A stretch of 64,000 nucleotides of DNA from Pontibacter virosus (GTDB taxonomy: Bacteria; Bacteroidota; Bacteroidia; Cytophagales; Hymenobacteraceae), in assembly GCF_003096355.1 (NCBI RefSeq), contig NZ_QEKI01000004.1, positions 248,001 through 312,000 on the forward strand. Reading direction: 5' to 3'. The notes under the pieces are model-generated. The model did no database searches and was not told where the DNA came from. It saw only the letters and a list, made by a program, of their open reading frames with translations. Position 1 is the first letter of the stretch. Every line of letters begins with the position of its first letter. Both the position numbers and the translations under genes were made by a program. This document shows positions 25,365 to 34,944 of this stretch, piece after piece.

Positions 25365-25982
25365 TTAGCTCTCTTTCGTTGGGAACAACGGCAATTGCTC
25401 TTCTGACAATAATCTAAAAGATTGGCGGTGGTATTGCGTGGCTCCATACTGCGCAATGCTATTGCGATGCTCTTTCGTAGGGTATCCTGCGTTTCGCTCC
25501 CAACCATAAGCGCCATGTTCTTTTGCAAGCGCACACATCATCTCATCGCGGTGCGTCTTGGCTAGCACCGAGGCTGCCGCAATAGACAGGTACTTCCCAT
25601 CCCCCTTCACAATACAGGTATGGCGCAGCGCTTCGTATACCTTAAATCGGTTTCCATCCACTATTAAATATTCTGGTTCCCGGGCAAGTCCTGCTATAGC
25701 TCTGTGCATTGCCAGGTAGGTTGCCTGCAGAATGTTGACCTGGTCAATCTCGGCCGGGCTCGCCTCTCCTATGGCCCAGGCCACCGCATCACGCACTATA
25801 TCTACCCGCACTTGCAGCCTTTGCTTATGGCTCAGTTGCTTTGAGTCGTTCAACAGGCTGTGGCTATAGTCTGGTGGCAATATAACGGCAGCGGCCACTA
25901 CTGGGCCCGCCAGGCAGCCCCGGCCAGCCTCATCTATACCTGCTTCTAAGGTATAGCCACTGTAATTAGGTAGAAGAGCCAT
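25365..25982 (-). CDS. rnhB: ribonuclease HII
   Basis: A 205-residue protein with the diagnostic GIDEAGRGCLAGPVVAAAV motif, DSKQLSHKQR and a second acidic cluster ending in the catalytic region SVLAKTHRD. It removes RNA from RNA-DNA hybrids, including single misincorporated ribonucleotides. I begin at 25982 (MALLPNYSGYTLEAG), since the longer 26018 start adds residues not typical of the family. It stops 3 bp from the response regulator stop (convergent). Confidence 0.93.
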   Translation of the reverse strand: MALLPNYSGYTLEAGIDEAGRGCLAGPVVAAAVILPPDYSHSLLNDSKQLSHKQRLQVRVDIVRDAVAWAIGEASPAEIDQVNILQATYLAMHRAIAGLAREPEYLIVDGNRFKVYEALRHTCIVKGDGKYLSIAAASVLAKTHRDEMMCALAKEHGAYGWERNAGYPTKEHRNSIAQYGATQYHRQSFRLLSEEQLPLFPTKES

Positions 25983-26016
25983 GGTGTGTAGGTAGGTTTG
26001 TAAACAAAAATAAAAC

Positions 26017-26052
26017 AAAAAGCCCTGTCAACTTATGCTGACAGGGCTTTTT
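26017..26052 (-). terminator. Terminator of the first susD gene
   Basis: AAAAAGCCCTGTCA pairs perfectly with TGACAGGGCTTTTT (14 bp, 8-nt loop). On the minus strand it is followed by TTTTTGTTTTATTTTTG. Confidence 0.85.
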
Positions 26053-26074
26053 AAATTTATACTAACCGTTTGGC

Positions 26075-27655
26075 TTAGTATCCAGGGTTTTGCTGAGCAG
26101 CTAACACAGGGTTAGATGCCACTTCAGAAACTGGAATTGGCCAGATGAAACGGAAGTCATCGTACGGAATGAAAGGTATAGTAGCAGCTGGGAACGTACC
26201 GCTTGCCGCACTGTACTGTGGTATGTGGTTCGACAATGAAGCTACTTTAGCAGGTATACCGGCCGGACCGAATCTACCCTCTTTTGCCAGACGGTGGATG
26301 TCTTTCCAGCGCATACCTTCAGCCAGGAACTCGATACGACGCTCGTTTACAATCGCCTGTGTTAAGGCATCGCCTGCCAGACCAGTGTATGTTTCGTCAG
26401 TAGAGCGACCACGAACTGCGTTCAACAGATCCAGTGCTCTGCCACTGTTACCCAGTCTAGACTCAGCCTCAGCTACGTTCAGCAGCACTTCAGCATAACG
26501 AATGATTGGAGACCAGTCCGTCTGCGTTTGAGCATCTCTGTACTTTCTTGTGAAGATAGCACGAGCTGTAGTAAACGTAATGTCACGACGGGCGTCATCA
26601 GCTGGCCAGAAAGACGCGTTCCAGATAAGTGGGCTGATGGCAACCAGCGCACGACCACCTGGCTGTGCGTTATACATCTGACCCAACGAACCGTTTACAC
26701 TGGCGTTATCGTTCGCAGTGTTCATGAACGAGAAGATTGACTCAGAGTTTCCAGAGTTGCTGGCCCAAGGAGCGTCAGGCGAAGCTGTCAAAGCATAACC
26801 ACCGATAGGGCTAGTGAATGTCTCTGTACCAGAGATCAGTTTATTGCCCTCAGTAATTACTCCCTGCCAATCCTGCATGTGCAGTCTTATACGAGACTTC
26901 ATGGCAATAGCAGCACCTTTCGTAGCTCTAGAAATTTTAGCACCGGCTGCACGTGTATCAGGCAGGTTGGTTTCAGCATAGTCAAGGTCTGCCAGGATAG
27001 CATCATAACCTTCTTTCACCGTATTTCTACCTTGCTGTCTTGCTTCTTCTACACGCGCTGGTGTGTTCACCGGAATCGTTCTGATCGGAACGCCCGGGTG
27101 AGAAGCATCAGCTGTGTGGTTGTAAGGACGCGCAAAGTGCACCAACAGTTCGTGGTTAGAAAGAGCACGCAGGAAGCGAGCCTCACCGCTGTAGGCATTG
27201 CCTACTTCAGGTGTGATCAAACCATCCGCTACTGCTTTCTCAACACCCTCGATCACAATGTTAGCTTTGTTGATTACCGAGTAAAGTGTTTCGAAGTGGT
27301 ACACGTTGTTGGCAGAAGCCGCATTGTAAGTTGAGCCGTACGTGATAGCGTAGAACGCCTCCAGGTTCAGCATGTCCTCTCCACGGTTGTCGCCCTGCTC
27401 TACGTGAGCCGCACCAAACGGATAACCACGCACAGCACCACCAGCATAGAAACCACTCTGAGCAGCATCATACACACCGGCTACTGCCAGTTCTACACGC
27501 TCAGGGGTTGTAAAGGCACTCTCTTCGGTAAGTCTATCGAAAGGATCAAGTTCTACTGTATCCTTCTCGCACGAAGTCAGCATCAGGGAGAAGCACACCG
27601 CGGGGGCGAGCAACGCTAACTTCAGTTTATTTTTGATGAATGATCTATTTTTCAT
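26075..27655 (-). CDS. SusD/RagB-family outer-membrane lipoprotein
   Basis: A 526-residue protein starting with a signal peptide and lipobox LMLTSCEKD, so it is lipid-anchored at Cys29. The start of the mature protein (LDPFDRLTEESAFTTPERVELAVAGVY) and the helical core with YAEVLLNVAEAESRLGN are typical SusD TPR-like features. SusD lids the SusC barrel and captures a ligand for uptake. It follows the SusC gene by 18 bp on the same strand, and a strong terminator follows. No polysaccharide-degrading enzymes lie nearby, so substrate is unassigned (glycan, peptide or other). Confidence 0.95.
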   Translation of the reverse strand: MKNRSFIKNKLKLALLAPAVCFSLMLTSCEKDTVELDPFDRLTEESAFTTPERVELAVAGVYDAAQSGFYAGGAVRGYPFGAAHVEQGDNRGEDMLNLEAFYAITYGSTYNAASANNVYHFETLYSVINKANIVIEGVEKAVADGLITPEVGNAYSGEARFLRALSNHELLVHFARPYNHTADASHPGVPIRTIPVNTPARVEEARQQGRNTVKEGYDAILADLDYAETNLPDTRAAGAKISRATKGAAIAMKSRIRLHMQDWQGVITEGNKLISGTETFTSPIGGYALTASPDAPWASNSGNSESIFSFMNTANDNASVNGSLGQMYNAQPGGRALVAISPLIWNASFWPADDARRDITFTTARAIFTRKYRDAQTQTDWSPIIRYAEVLLNVAEAESRLGNSGRALDLLNAVRGRSTDETYTGLAGDALTQAIVNERRIEFLAEGMRWKDIHRLAKEGRFGPAGIPAKVASLSNHIPQYSAASGTFPAATIPFIPYDDFRFIWPIPVSEVASNPVLAAQQNPGY

Positions 27656-27673
27656 TTTAAGGGAATTAAGAAA

Positions 27674-30600
27674 TTAGAAGCCAAGGTTTAAACCAACTGT
27701 GAACGTACGCTGCTGTGGCTGACCGTTCCAGTCCACACCAAGGTTGTTGTTGTTCAGGTTAGTGTAAGTTTCTGGATCAAGACCTGTGTAATCTGTGAAC
27801 ACGAAAGCGTTCTGTACCTGGGCGTAAACTCTCAGACGATCAACACTAATGCGATCAGACAGTGTCTTTGGCAGTGTGTAGCCAAGCGACAGGTTGCTCA
27901 CTTTCAGGAAGTCGCCGCTCTCAACGAAGCGAGAAGAAGACTCACCGTTCGTGTTGATGAAGTTACCGTAGTTTGCACCGGCAGCCAGCCTTGGAGTCTG
28001 ACCGTCACCTGGGTTTTCAGGAGACTGCCATCTGCCAAGAATCTCGCGACCGTTGTTCTCAAACGCCATTGTCAAAAGGTCCTGACGTGTACGGTTCATG
28101 ATTTTGTTACCGCCTGAGAAGCGAACAAATACGTTGGCATCGAAGTTTCCAAGTTTGAAGTTGTTATCGAAACCACCGAACCACTTAGGAAGCGTAGTGC
28201 CCAGGATTACTTTGTCAGCAGATGACAGAGAAGACTGTGTACCAAGTGCGGTTGGGTTAGCAGGGTCGTAACCGTAGTATACACCAGCAGAACCACCGTT
28301 GCCAGAGATGTTACCCTGTACCAGAGAGCCATCGCCTTTGCGGTAGATTGGGTTACCGTTTGCTCTGTTCACACCTTCGTACTGGTAGCCGTAGATCGAG
28401 TTGATAGACTCGCCTTCACGGTGAATGGTGTATTCAAACACGATGTCCTGACCTTCAACCAGTTCTTTCACTTCGTTATTCTGTGTAGAGAAGTTGAAGT
28501 TAGAGTTCCAGCTAAAGTTCGACTTGTCGATTACCGTACCAGAGATACCGATCTCGATACCGTCGTTGTAAACGCGACCGATGTTACGGATGATCGAGTT
28601 GTTAGGCACACCCAGTGATGGAGGAGTTGGCGCAGCAAGAACTACGTCAGAGTTGTCCTTCATCCAGTAAGCCAATTCTACGTTCAGACGACCGTCGAAC
28701 AAGCCCAGGTCAACACCGAAGTCAGTGATTTTCTGAGCTTCCCAACGCAGGTCAGGGTTACCCGTGTTGCTGAAAGAGATACCGTTGAAAGTACCGTACT
28801 GAGCAGCACCGAATGAACCCAGGTATGGATAGTTACCACCAGGGATACCGATGTTACCAACTTCAGCCCAGCTACCACGCAGTCTCAGGTCAGAGATAAC
28901 GCTAAGAGCAGATGAGTTCTTGAAGAATTCTTCTTCAGAGATTCTCCAGGCGGCAGACACGCCAGGGAAATAACCCCAACGGTTGTCAGGAGAAAGCTTA
29001 GAAAGACCGTCAGCACGCATAGAAGCACCGATATAGTACTTGCTGGCATAGTTGTAGTTGAAACGGCCCAGGTAAGAAGCAAGACCATTTTCACCGATGC
29101 CACCGAAAGCAAACTGGTTAGCAAATGCACCAGAAACCAGGTTTTCGTTGAAGAAACGGTCAGAAAGACCTGTGCCTTGCGCCTGGAAGAAGCTTGATCT
29201 TGTTTTGTTATACTCCTGTACTGCAGTCACGTCCAGGTTGTGCACTTCGTTGAACGACTTGTTGTAGCTCAGGATATTTTGCCAGTTCCATGCTTTAATA
29301 GGAGAGTAAGCCTGAGAAACTACACCACCAGAACCCTGGCCGTCACCATGACGTGGGTCGTTGAACAGGAAGTCGTCTACCAGCGTTAAGTCAGCACCAA
29401 GCTGTGTTCTGAAACGCAGGTTGTCCACCAGTTTGAAATCCAGGAACACGTTACCCAGACCACGGTATGTAGTAGCTCTACGCTTGTTGTTATCCAGTAC
29501 GAAACGGATGTTTGGAATACCGTTGGCAATGATACCAGCGTTTGGACCACGACCAAGTGCTCTAGGCTCGTTGAAGTCGATGTTGTAGCCGGTTGGGTGC
29601 TCTGGGTTGAACACAGGCACGTTAGGGTGCATACGGATAACACCGAAGATGTTACCAGACAAGTTGTTAGAACCAGTAAGCGGACCAGAGTTGATCTGGT
29701 TGGTCAAACCAGCCTGTAAGCCGAAATCGAGGAAGCTGGTTACTTTAGTCTGCAGGTTTGTGCGGATGGAGTAACGCTCCAGGCTGTTCGCACGGCCAAT
29801 ACCTTCCTGGTTAGAGTAACCAAGAGAGAAGTAATAAGTCGTTTTGTCAGTACCACCGCTGGCAGAGAATGCGTGGCTTTGCTGGAAAGCAGAGCGGAAC
29901 ACTTCTTCGTTCCAGTCAGTGTCTGCATCACCCAACGCTGCCGGAGATGTCTGGCCAAGGTTAGCGTACTTCTCGTTCGTGATATCAACGAATTCACGGG
30001 CGTTCAGCAGGTCGTGCAGCTCAATTGCTTTTGCAGAACCAGCCCAGCCATCATAAGAGAACTTAGCCTGACCTGATTTACCACGCTTCGTTGTGATCAG
30101 GATTACACCGTTAGAGGCGCGTGAACCGTAAACCGCTGTCGCAGCACCATCTTTCAGGATCTCGAAAGACTCGATATCGTTCGGGTTGATGTCGGCAAGT
30201 GCGTTTGAAGGTGTAAAACCGCCCAGGTTACCAGAAGTAGCAGGCACACCGTCGATTACGATAAGTGGCTGCGTGTTGGAAGAGATAGAGTTTACACCAC
30301 GGATGTTGATCTTTGGAGGCGCACCCAGGATACCGGATGGCTGCGTGATCTGCACACCAGAAGCACGGCCTGCCAGCTGCTGGTCAAAAGACGGTGTTGC
30401 CATGTTAGCAATTGTCTCACCTTTAACCTGCGCAATAGAGCTGGTCACGTCTTTTTTCTGCTGTGTACCGTAACCCACCACCACAACTTCATCAAGTTGT
30501 CTCTGGTCGATTTCAAGTGCTACGTTAATAGAAGCTGCTGTACCGATCGCACGCTCAGTTGTTTTGTAACCGAGGAAGCGGAACACAAGCGTGTTTCCGT

Positions 30601-30802
30601 CTGCCGGCACAGTAATAGAGTAAGTACCGTCTGCACCGGTAGCCGTACCGGTACTAGTGCCCTTTACAAGTACTGCCACACCAGGAAGGCCTTGGCCAGT
30701 CGACTGGTCTGTCACAGTACCCGTAACAGTTCTGCCCTGCGCCAATGCCTGTTGAAGCACGACGAATACCAGCGCAAAACTCAATAGTAGTAGTTTTTTC
30801 AT
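27674..30802 (-). CDS. SusC/RagA-family TonB-linked outer-membrane transporter
   Basis: A 1042-residue protein starting MKKLLLLSFALVFVV with a signal peptide ending near LAQ. I use ATG 30802, not the 19-residue extension to 30859. Then come a carboxypeptidase-regulatory-like domain (TVTGTVTDQSTGQGLPGVA), TonB-box/plug elements including VVVGYGTQQKKD and PLIVIDGVP, and a 22-strand barrel ending LNLGF. It imports large substrates in concert with SusD and TonB. It has a low density of the AGGTATA motif (none found), unlike most of the window, which may reflect strong codon selection. Confidence 0.95.
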   Translation of the reverse strand: MKKLLLLSFALVFVVLQQALAQGRTVTGTVTDQSTGQGLPGVAVLVKGTSTGTATGADGTYSITVPADGNTLVFRFLGYKTTERAIGTAASINVALEIDQRQLDEVVVVGYGTQQKKDVTSSIAQVKGETIANMATPSFDQQLAGRASGVQITQPSGILGAPPKINIRGVNSISSNTQPLIVIDGVPATSGNLGGFTPSNALADINPNDIESFEILKDGAATAVYGSRASNGVILITTKRGKSGQAKFSYDGWAGSAKAIELHDLLNAREFVDITNEKYANLGQTSPAALGDADTDWNEEVFRSAFQQSHAFSASGGTDKTTYYFSLGYSNQEGIGRANSLERYSIRTNLQTKVTSFLDFGLQAGLTNQINSGPLTGSNNLSGNIFGVIRMHPNVPVFNPEHPTGYNIDFNEPRALGRGPNAGIIANGIPNIRFVLDNNKRRATTYRGLGNVFLDFKLVDNLRFRTQLGADLTLVDDFLFNDPRHGDGQGSGGVVSQAYSPIKAWNWQNILSYNKSFNEVHNLDVTAVQEYNKTRSSFFQAQGTGLSDRFFNENLVSGAFANQFAFGGIGENGLASYLGRFNYNYASKYYIGASMRADGLSKLSPDNRWGYFPGVSAAWRISEEEFFKNSSALSVISDLRLRGSWAEVGNIGIPGGNYPYLGSFGAAQYGTFNGISFSNTGNPDLRWEAQKITDFGVDLGLFDGRLNVELAYWMKDNSDVVLAAPTPPSLGVPNNSIIRNIGRVYNDGIEIGISGTVIDKSNFSWNSNFNFSTQNNEVKELVEGQDIVFEYTIHREGESINSIYGYQYEGVNRANGNPIYRKGDGSLVQGNISGNGGSAGVYYGYDPANPTALGTQSSLSSADKVILGTTLPKWFGGFDNNFKLGNFDANVFVRFSGGNKIMNRTRQDLLTMAFENNGREILGRWQSPENPGDGQTPRLAAGANYGNFINTNGESSSRFVESGDFLKVSNLSLGYTLPKTLSDRISVDRLRVYAQVQNAFVFTDYTGLDPETYTNLNNNNLGVDWNGQPQQRTFTVGLNLGF

Positions 30803-31740
30803 TGGTCTGTTAATTGAGGTGAAAGATAAATAGTAGTTAAGATTAATGGTTTGCAACAAGCAATGTTAAGATGCTAACAAATACATGGGCTTTATGTTAC
30901 GGACTATTAAAGCCCTCCAAACTCATGTCCATATTAGCAATCAAACAGGAATAAAACAAGCCTAATTAGTATTTAAGTAAACTTTCTACACTATTTGAAT
31001 GCTCCAAACTAAGCATATTTTTTCAATATATACAAAACTGCAATTTAAATTTACGCACCCGTATACACGTCTTTTTCAGTTACTTAAGCCTTTATCCTAT
31101 GTTATTACAAATACAATCCTACTTTCTGAATCTGATAAAGACCATAAACAACTGATCATCAGAATACTTTTCATCAACCCTGCCTTACCTCCTTCTCAAC
31201 ATTCTACCAAATCTGTTAAAACAGTTTAATTATCAATCTTCTTAACTCTTTCTTAGTCAATGTTATGACACATACCTGCATTTGGGTAGTAAATAAGCTA
31301 TGACCCCTTCAGTCAACAAGGTTGTAACAACTATTATAAAAATGTGAGCTAAAGTCAACTTGCTTTATGTAGGCTCCTCTTTATTCAGCCATTCCGCTAG
31401 CCTTTCCTCCCTTTAAAGGCTGCATTACCCCAAATCATACTATAAAAACATAAATATATAAATAACTTCACCTTACCTTAATTGCATTATTTTTTAGTTA
31501 AAATACTATTAATCAAATGCTAATTAAAATTTGTCACGTATAATGTTATGATTATCTAATTGAATTTTAACATTAAACAATACATACATTACCATATTTA
31601 ATGTTCTAACTTTTGTTCTACCTACAAAGGACTCCCTTCTGAAAGGCTCCCCCGCCCTACCTCACCAGTAAGTGCCCTAACACGAGGCACTTTTGCCAGA
31701 TTGACTCTACACATCTTATGAAACCAAAACTTTTTGGGAC
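30803..31740. other. 938-bp AT-rich intergenic region between divergent susC genes
   Basis: No gene-like frame found. It should hold the two divergent promoters and any regulator sites. A candidate promoter for the minus-strand susC is at 31005-31036. No AGGTATA heptamer occurs. Confidence 0.6.
31005..31036 (-). promoter_or_regulatory. Candidate promoter for the minus-strand susC gene
   Basis: On the minus strand TTTG (31036-31033), 20 bases, then TTAGTTTG (31012-31005), close to the Bacteroidota TTTG/TAnnTTTG pattern. It would give about a 200-nt leader. Confidence 0.35.
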
Positions 31741-34700
31741 ATGAACAAACTACTACTAGTATGTTTTATTCTGGTGCTTGCCTTTTCTCAACAGGGCATG
31801 GCTCAGACTAGAACGGTCACGGGTACCGTGACAGACCAGGAAACAGGGCAAGGACTGCCCGGCGTCGCCGTGCTGGTACAAGGCACCAGCGTCGGCACCG
31901 CAACTGGAGCCAACGGAGAGTACACTATTAACGTGCCTGAGGGCTCCAATACACTCGCCTTCCGCTTTATTGGCTATGCCACCGTTACACGCAATATTGA
32001 CAACCAGAGCACGATCAACGTTACCATGAGCGTGGACACACGGCAGTTGGGTGAGGTTGTGGTTACAGCATTCGGTATTGAAAGAGAAGAAAGGGCACTC
32101 AGTTACTCGGTGCAACAGGTGGATGGAGAGGATGTCAGCCGTGCCAACCACCCCAATGTTACGAATGCGCTGCAAGGCAAGGTAGCTGGTGTGGTTGTGC
32201 GCCAATCCAGCGGTATGCCGGGTTCGTCTTCTCAGATCACCATTCGGGGAGCGCGCTCCCTTGTTGGCAACAACCAGCCACTGTATGTGGTGGACGGCAT
32301 GCCAATTGAAAGTGACGCCATACAGCAGGCCGGCGGCACAGGTATAGGTGTTGGGGGTGTGAGCGGAACAGATGCTTCGGCACGCGCACTCGACATCAAC
32401 CCGAACGACATAGAGTCTATTTCCGTGCTCAAAGGTGGGGCTGCAGCGGCACTATACGGTGTAAGAGCTGCAAACGGGGTTGTGCTGATCACCACTAAAA
32501 AAGGAAGGGGCCTTGATGCACAGGACAGAGCCACTGTTACGTTTTCCACCGATTATCAGATCGACCGCGTGTCCAGGTTACCTGACCTGCAGAGCACTTA
32601 CTCGCAGGGGTCTGCCGGTGTCTACAATCGTGCCACCTCATTGTCTTGGGGCCCGAGAATCAGCACACTGGGTGATGTGGTGGATGCCACGGGGGCCACG
32701 GTGTCGGGCAACAGGGTTTTTGACAACATGGATCCGTTCTTTCAGACTGGCCATACGGCCACAAACAGCATCTCGGTGGCCAACAGTGGACAAATAGGCA
32801 ACTACGCCGTAACGCTGGGATATACCGACCAGGAAGGCATTATCCCTACTACAGGCATGGAACGCTTTACCGGTAAAATAGCCGGTGAGTTTAAGGTGCA
32901 TCCGAAAGTGACCCTTGGGGCATCCGCCAATTATTCTGACGTACACATCGATAAGGTGCCGGGCGGCTCTAACCTTTCTAATCCGCTGTTCACACTGTAT
33001 GCCGCCCCGCGTAACTTCGACCTGTGGGGGCTGCCTTTTGCAGATCCACTGAACCCCTACAGACAAATCAACTACCGCGGACAGATAGACAACCCGCGCT
33101 GGTCCCTGGCCAATAACCAATTCTACGAAGATACGCGCCGTGTCATCAGTACGGCCAACATCAACTACCAGGCACTCGACTGGCTGCAGGTAAACTACAG
33201 ACTGGGTGGTGACTTCTTTATTACGGACGGCAAAGAGGTGTATGAACTTGGTTCGGGATTTACTGGTGGTATAACCACTATACCTGCCGGCGGTCAGATC
33301 AACGACTTTTCATTCAATCAGAACCAGATCAACTCCAACCTGTCCCTGATCCTCAACAGGGAGATAGGTGAGGATATTAACCTGAATTTCCTCTTGGGCA
33401 ACGAAATTTATGACATACGCAACCGGCTGATCTCTACAGTAGGCCGGGGTATTGCCCAGGGTGGTTTCCGCAACATAAGCAACACCGTGGTGCAGAACGC
33501 CGCAGAGACCATCACCCGACGCAGGGTAGCCGGCTTCTACGCCAATGCGGAGGTAGGCTTCCGGGATTATCTCTTCCTGAACGCATCAGCCAGACAGGAC
33601 TACGTTTCTAACCTGGCTCGTGGCAACCGCACTTTCTTCTACCCATCAGTGGGTGTGGGCTTTGCCTTTACAGATGCCTTTGAGCTACAAAATGACATCC
33701 TGAATTTTGGCAAGTTGAGAGCATCCTATGCAGAGGCAGGGCAGGCGCCTGATCAGGCCTATATTACGCGGAACATCTTCATACCGGGTGGTGCTGGCTC
33801 CGGCTTCCTGAACGATGGTATCCAGTTCCCATTCAACAACACGATTGGTTATACCCGTAGCGCTGTATTCAGAACAGAGGACTTGAGACCGCAAAACACC
33901 AAAACCATTGAGTTTGGTGGTGACTTCAGACTGTTCGACAATCGATTAACGCTGGACTATACCTATTACGTGCAAACGACGGAAGATCAGATTTTCAGTG
34001 TTCCGGTTGCTGCCTCTTCGGGCTTTACCGCTGAGTTCAGGAATGCCGGTCGCCTGGAGACCAAAGGGCATGAGTTAATTGCCACTATCGTCCCATTCCG
34101 ATCAGACAATTTTGAGTGGACTTTCACCACCAACTACACGCGCTACAGAAACCGGGTAGTTGAACTGGCGGAGGGTGTAGAGAGCATTTTCCTTGGAGGC
34201 TTCGTGACACCGAACGTCCGGGCTGAGGCGGGGGCGCTCTACCCTATCATTTTTGGATCTTCCTTTATAAGAGACGACAATGGCAACGTGGTGGTGGACA
34301 GTCGCCAAACTTTAACGACTGGCAACCCTAACCCAAGGTATGGCATGCCGCTGCTCGGAGGCGAGGCCAAGAACATCGGCAACGTACAACCTGACTTCGA
34401 GATGTCCTTCACTAACGGCTTCACCTTCCGGGGCATCAACCTTACCGCCCAGGTAGACTGGAGAAAAGGTGGCAACATGTACGCCGGTAACACCAGGCTT
34501 CTGAAACTGTACGGCATGGACGAAGTAACCGAAGACCGCGAAAGCGACTCCGTGTACCCGGGTGTTAAAGGCTTTCAGGATGAAAACGGCAACCTGGTCG
34601 TGGAGGGAGCCAACGACATCCCAATCGTTCGGGGGCAGACTTACTGGCAAAGCACACTGGATGCCATCGACGAGTCGAACGTGTATTCCACCACCTTTGT

Positions 34701-34932
34701 CAGGCTGCGGGAGGTTGCGCTCAGCTTCTCCCTACCTGAAACGCTTACCGAACGGACCTTCATCAAAGATGCTTCGGTGGTGCTGACCGGCCGCAACCTC
34801 TTCCTGATTACAGATTACCCCAACTTTGACCCCGAGACTAGTGTGGGTGGGGGCAGTAATTTCCAGGGACTGGAGTATGTGACGCTACCACAGGCGAGAA
34901 GCTTTGGCGCTGGATTAAGACTAACATTTTAA
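31741..34932 (+). CDS. SusC/RagA-family TonB-linked outer-membrane transporter, second pair
   Basis: A 1063-residue protein starting MNKLLLVCFILVLAFSQQ with a signal peptide, the same carboxypeptidase-regulatory-like domain (TVTGTVTDQETGQGLPGVA) and plug (VVVTAFGIEREER, PLYVVDGMP), then a barrel ending LRLTF. It shares domain order with the minus-strand susC but differs in sequence, so the pair is not a recent duplication. It is followed by a SusD-like gene after 12 bp. Ligand unknown. Confidence 0.95.
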   Translation: MNKLLLVCFILVLAFSQQGMAQTRTVTGTVTDQETGQGLPGVAVLVQGTSVGTATGANGEYTINVPEGSNTLAFRFIGYATVTRNIDNQSTINVTMSVDTRQLGEVVVTAFGIEREERALSYSVQQVDGEDVSRANHPNVTNALQGKVAGVVVRQSSGMPGSSSQITIRGARSLVGNNQPLYVVDGMPIESDAIQQAGGTGIGVGGVSGTDASARALDINPNDIESISVLKGGAAAALYGVRAANGVVLITTKKGRGLDAQDRATVTFSTDYQIDRVSRLPDLQSTYSQGSAGVYNRATSLSWGPRISTLGDVVDATGATVSGNRVFDNMDPFFQTGHTATNSISVANSGQIGNYAVTLGYTDQEGIIPTTGMERFTGKIAGEFKVHPKVTLGASANYSDVHIDKVPGGSNLSNPLFTLYAAPRNFDLWGLPFADPLNPYRQINYRGQIDNPRWSLANNQFYEDTRRVISTANINYQALDWLQVNYRLGGDFFITDGKEVYELGSGFTGGITTIPAGGQINDFSFNQNQINSNLSLILNREIGEDINLNFLLGNEIYDIRNRLISTVGRGIAQGGFRNISNTVVQNAAETITRRRVAGFYANAEVGFRDYLFLNASARQDYVSNLARGNRTFFYPSVGVGFAFTDAFELQNDILNFGKLRASYAEAGQAPDQAYITRNIFIPGGAGSGFLNDGIQFPFNNTIGYTRSAVFRTEDLRPQNTKTIEFGGDFRLFDNRLTLDYTYYVQTTEDQIFSVPVAASSGFTAEFRNAGRLETKGHELIATIVPFRSDNFEWTFTTNYTRYRNRVVELAEGVESIFLGGFVTPNVRAEAGALYPIIFGSSFIRDDNGNVVVDSRQTLTTGNPNPRYGMPLLGGEAKNIGNVQPDFEMSFTNGFTFRGINLTAQVDWRKGGNMYAGNTRLLKLYGMDEVTEDRESDSVYPGVKGFQDENGNLVVEGANDIPIVRGQTYWQSTLDAIDESNVYSTTFVRLREVALSFSLPETLTERTFIKDASVVLTGRNLFLITDYPNFDPETSVGGGSNFQGLEYVTLPQARSFGAGLRLTF

Positions 34933-34944
34933 CAGACAGAAATC

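Noticed and set aside
30999..31229. Open frame of 76 codons in the susC-susC spacer
   Set aside because: AT-rich chance frame across the candidate promoter; no recognisable feature.
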